Both the position numbers and the translations under genes were made by a program. Source: Propioniciclava soli (GTDB taxonomy: Bacteria; Actinomycetota; Actinomycetes; Propionibacteriales; Propionibacteriaceae). From it: 64,000 nt of DNA. The notes under the pieces were generated by a model. The model saw nothing but the letters and a program-made list of their open reading frames with translations, was not told the origin of the DNA and did not search any database. Below are positions 62,700 through 64,000 of the stretch, piece after piece; within the stretch, counting starts at the first letter, position 1, and every line of letters begins with the position of its first letter. The DNA lies in the NCBI RefSeq assembly GCF_014858005.1, contig NZ_JACYOT010000020.1:1-64000 (forward strand), given 5' to 3'.

Positions 62700-64000
62700 T
62701 CAGCGTTCGACGAGCGTGCCCTCGAGGGTCGTGACGAAGTTGCGCAGGGAATCCGGCAGGTCGGCGAGCTGCCACCCCTGCGGGCCGTGGTACCAGGCGA
62801 GGTCGACCTCGTCGGTGGCGTCGTCGATGTCGGTGGCCACCAGACCGTCGAGCCAGCGCTCGGTGCCGCCCAGCACCATGGCGAACGGCAGCACCTCGCT
62901 CAGCTCATCGACCTCGTGGCCGTGGGGCATCTCGTGGGTGGGCTGGGTCAGCAGCTGCCCGCGGAGCACCCCCAGCCCCGCCAGCACCGAGGAGCCCTCC
63001 GCGGTGCGGGCCGGCATCTCCTGACCGAGGATGCCCGCACCCAGGCTGAGCGCGATGAGCACCAGACCCAGCAGGCCGAACGACGTGAAGGCGACGAGCA
63101 CGACCGTCAGGAGCACGGCGACGACGAGGGCGATGCGGCTGCCCGTCGTCCAGAGGGTCCGGGTCTCGTCCGGGCGCTGGACGAACCAGCCACGCTCGAC
63201 GACGTCGTCGTACAGGGCGGACTGGACGTCGCCCAGGGCTCCGGCCACCTCGTGCCCCACCTCGGAGAGCAGTCCCACCCGTCCACCCGGCGTCACGGCC
63301 GCCAGGATCCGCTGCTCGAACGGCCGCAGCTCGGCCACACCGCCCCGCGGCACGAACTCCCAGTCCGTCCGGGCGAACGGCGTGGGCCGCGGCAGCTCGC
63401 GGATGAGCAGGGCACCGCGCACCGCGAGGTCGACCACCGTGGCCGCCACGTCCACCGGGTCGACGCGCTCGTCCACCACCGTGCCGACGTGGCCGGGCCG
63501 AATCTGCTCCTCGACCGTGAAGGCGCTCTGCCCCTCCCCCACGGGCCGGAAGGTCGCGACGGGGCGGGGGGCGGCGTCCGCACCACCCGCGTCCTGCCCC
63601 AGATGACGGTGCACGAGCCACAGTGCGGCGAACCCCAGCAGCCCCAGGCCGATGGCCAGCGCGAGCGGCAGGGGGCGCGTCGAGAAGGCCCGGTCGAGCG
63701 ACCACAGCGTCTCGAGATCCTCGTTCGGGGCGACGACCGCGGCGGGGTACCGGACGACCGTCTGCACGACCTCACCCGGGCCGCGCGGACCGTCGTGGAA
63801 GGCCGGCACCTGCTGGTCGTGGGTGCCGCCGCTGTACCAGCCACACGCCCCGGGGTTGGCGGGCGGCCCGGCCGCGCAGTCGACCATCACGAACGGGCCC
63901 GGGGCGGCCACGGTCGCGTCGAAGGAGGTCACGCCGACGTTCAGGCCCTGGAGGAGCCGCCAGGACACCGTCGTCGTGTCCTGCGTGGCGAAGGCGGCCC
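62700..64000 (-). CDS. DUF2207-like membrane protein (N-terminus beyond the window)
   Basis: At least 433 residues are visible; the frame is open to the window end (the readable start MSWRLLQGL at 63968 is only an internal Met/Val). The visible part has an extracytoplasmic beta-rich region, then a helix (LPLALAIGLGLLGFAALWLV) and a DUF2207-type cytoplasmic domain (VDPVDVAATVVDLAVRGALL; ELRPFEQRILAAVTPGGRV). Further helices follow (IALVVAVLLTVVLVAFTSFG, LVLIALSLGAGILG), and the end EVLPFAMVLGGTERWLDGLV is typical of the family. Function is unknown. Confidence 0.8.
   Translation of the reverse strand, partial: AAFATQDTTTVSWRLLQGLNVGVTSFDATVAAPGPFVMVDCAAGPPANPGACGWYSGGTHDQQVPAFHDGPRGPGEVVQTVVRYPAAVVAPNEDLETLWSLDRAFSTRPLPLALAIGLGLLGFAALWLVHRHLGQDAGGADAAPRPVATFRPVGEGQSAFTVEEQIRPGHVGTVVDERVDPVDVAATVVDLAVRGALLIRELPRPTPFARTDWEFVPRGGVAELRPFEQRILAAVTPGGRVGLLSEVGHEVAGALGDVQSALYDDVVERGWFVQRPDETRTLWTTGSRIALVVAVLLTVVLVAFTSFGLLGLVLIALSLGAGILGQEMPARTAEGSSVLAGLGVLRGQLLTQPTHEMPHGHEVDELSEVLPFAMVLGGTERWLDGLVATDIDDATDEVDLAWYHGPQGWQLADLPDSLRNFVTTLEGTLVER

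Overview
The window looks like chromosome of a high-G+C Actinomycetota. GTG starts, 4-bp start/stop overlaps and I-shaped terminators are frequent. The gene neighbourhoods (5-FCL, glp, rimJ, sepX, FmdB, SAF protein, mscL), an IdeR/DtxR repressor, a GroEL gene behind CIRCE boxes, a DUF3027 protein beside a cold-shock protein, DUF3263 and DUF4032 proteins, and a 479-residue SHMT all fit that phylum. A eukaryote-type UGPase makes a Propionibacteriaceae-like host plausible, but that family guess is inference.

Positions 1-5700 are the accessory part. An IS3-family element (about 57-2925) carries a nested IS30-family element (1096-2585, 3-bp CAG duplication). The IS3 copy truncates a zinc-ribbon gene. 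Next come a small gene and a large serine recombinase whose frame runs through a tRNA-Ala gene, so this is probably one end of an integrated element.

Positions 5720-10750 hold a compact operon: a sigma factor, a small two-part protein, a subtilisin-like protease with an SPFT(E/H)S repeat, and a TPR-CHAT protease. It has the composition of a regulated proteolytic or conflict system and is the best candidate for an undescribed system. Positions 10761-18430 hold conserved actinobacterial genes: sepX-rimJ-glp (cell division) on the minus strand; 5-FCL, FmdB, SAF and mscL on the plus strand; and UGPase with a small partner gene.

Positions 18510-28000 hold a pseudoknot-like RNA candidate, tRNA-Arg, and a dense molybdenum cofactor and transport cluster. 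The plus-strand genes are DUF6457, moeB-rhodanese, moeA, moaC, mobA-DUF6457, moaD and modABC; moaA, moaE and mogA converge from the minus strand. No molybdoenzyme is in the window.

Positions 28000-64000 are mainly housekeeping: HAD phosphatase, GH13 enzyme, thioredoxin, DtxR, purine permease, cold-shock protein, Nudix, CDF transporter, CutC, GroEL, mannose-6-phosphate isomerase, tRNA-Thr, a two-component system, an MsiK/UgpC-type ATPase behind a structured leader, DUF4032, CysS, RlmB, SppA, SHMT, and a DUF2207 protein cut by the window end.

Intergenic spaces contain repeats that no gene explains. Two are inverted arrays of about 20-bp CACGTG-type units around an identical-length 32-bp core (16301-16560 and 41321-41480). 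Two are perfect palindromes of one family (41497-41544 and 54472-54525). Two are copies of another palindrome family (16126-16195 and 57039-57106).
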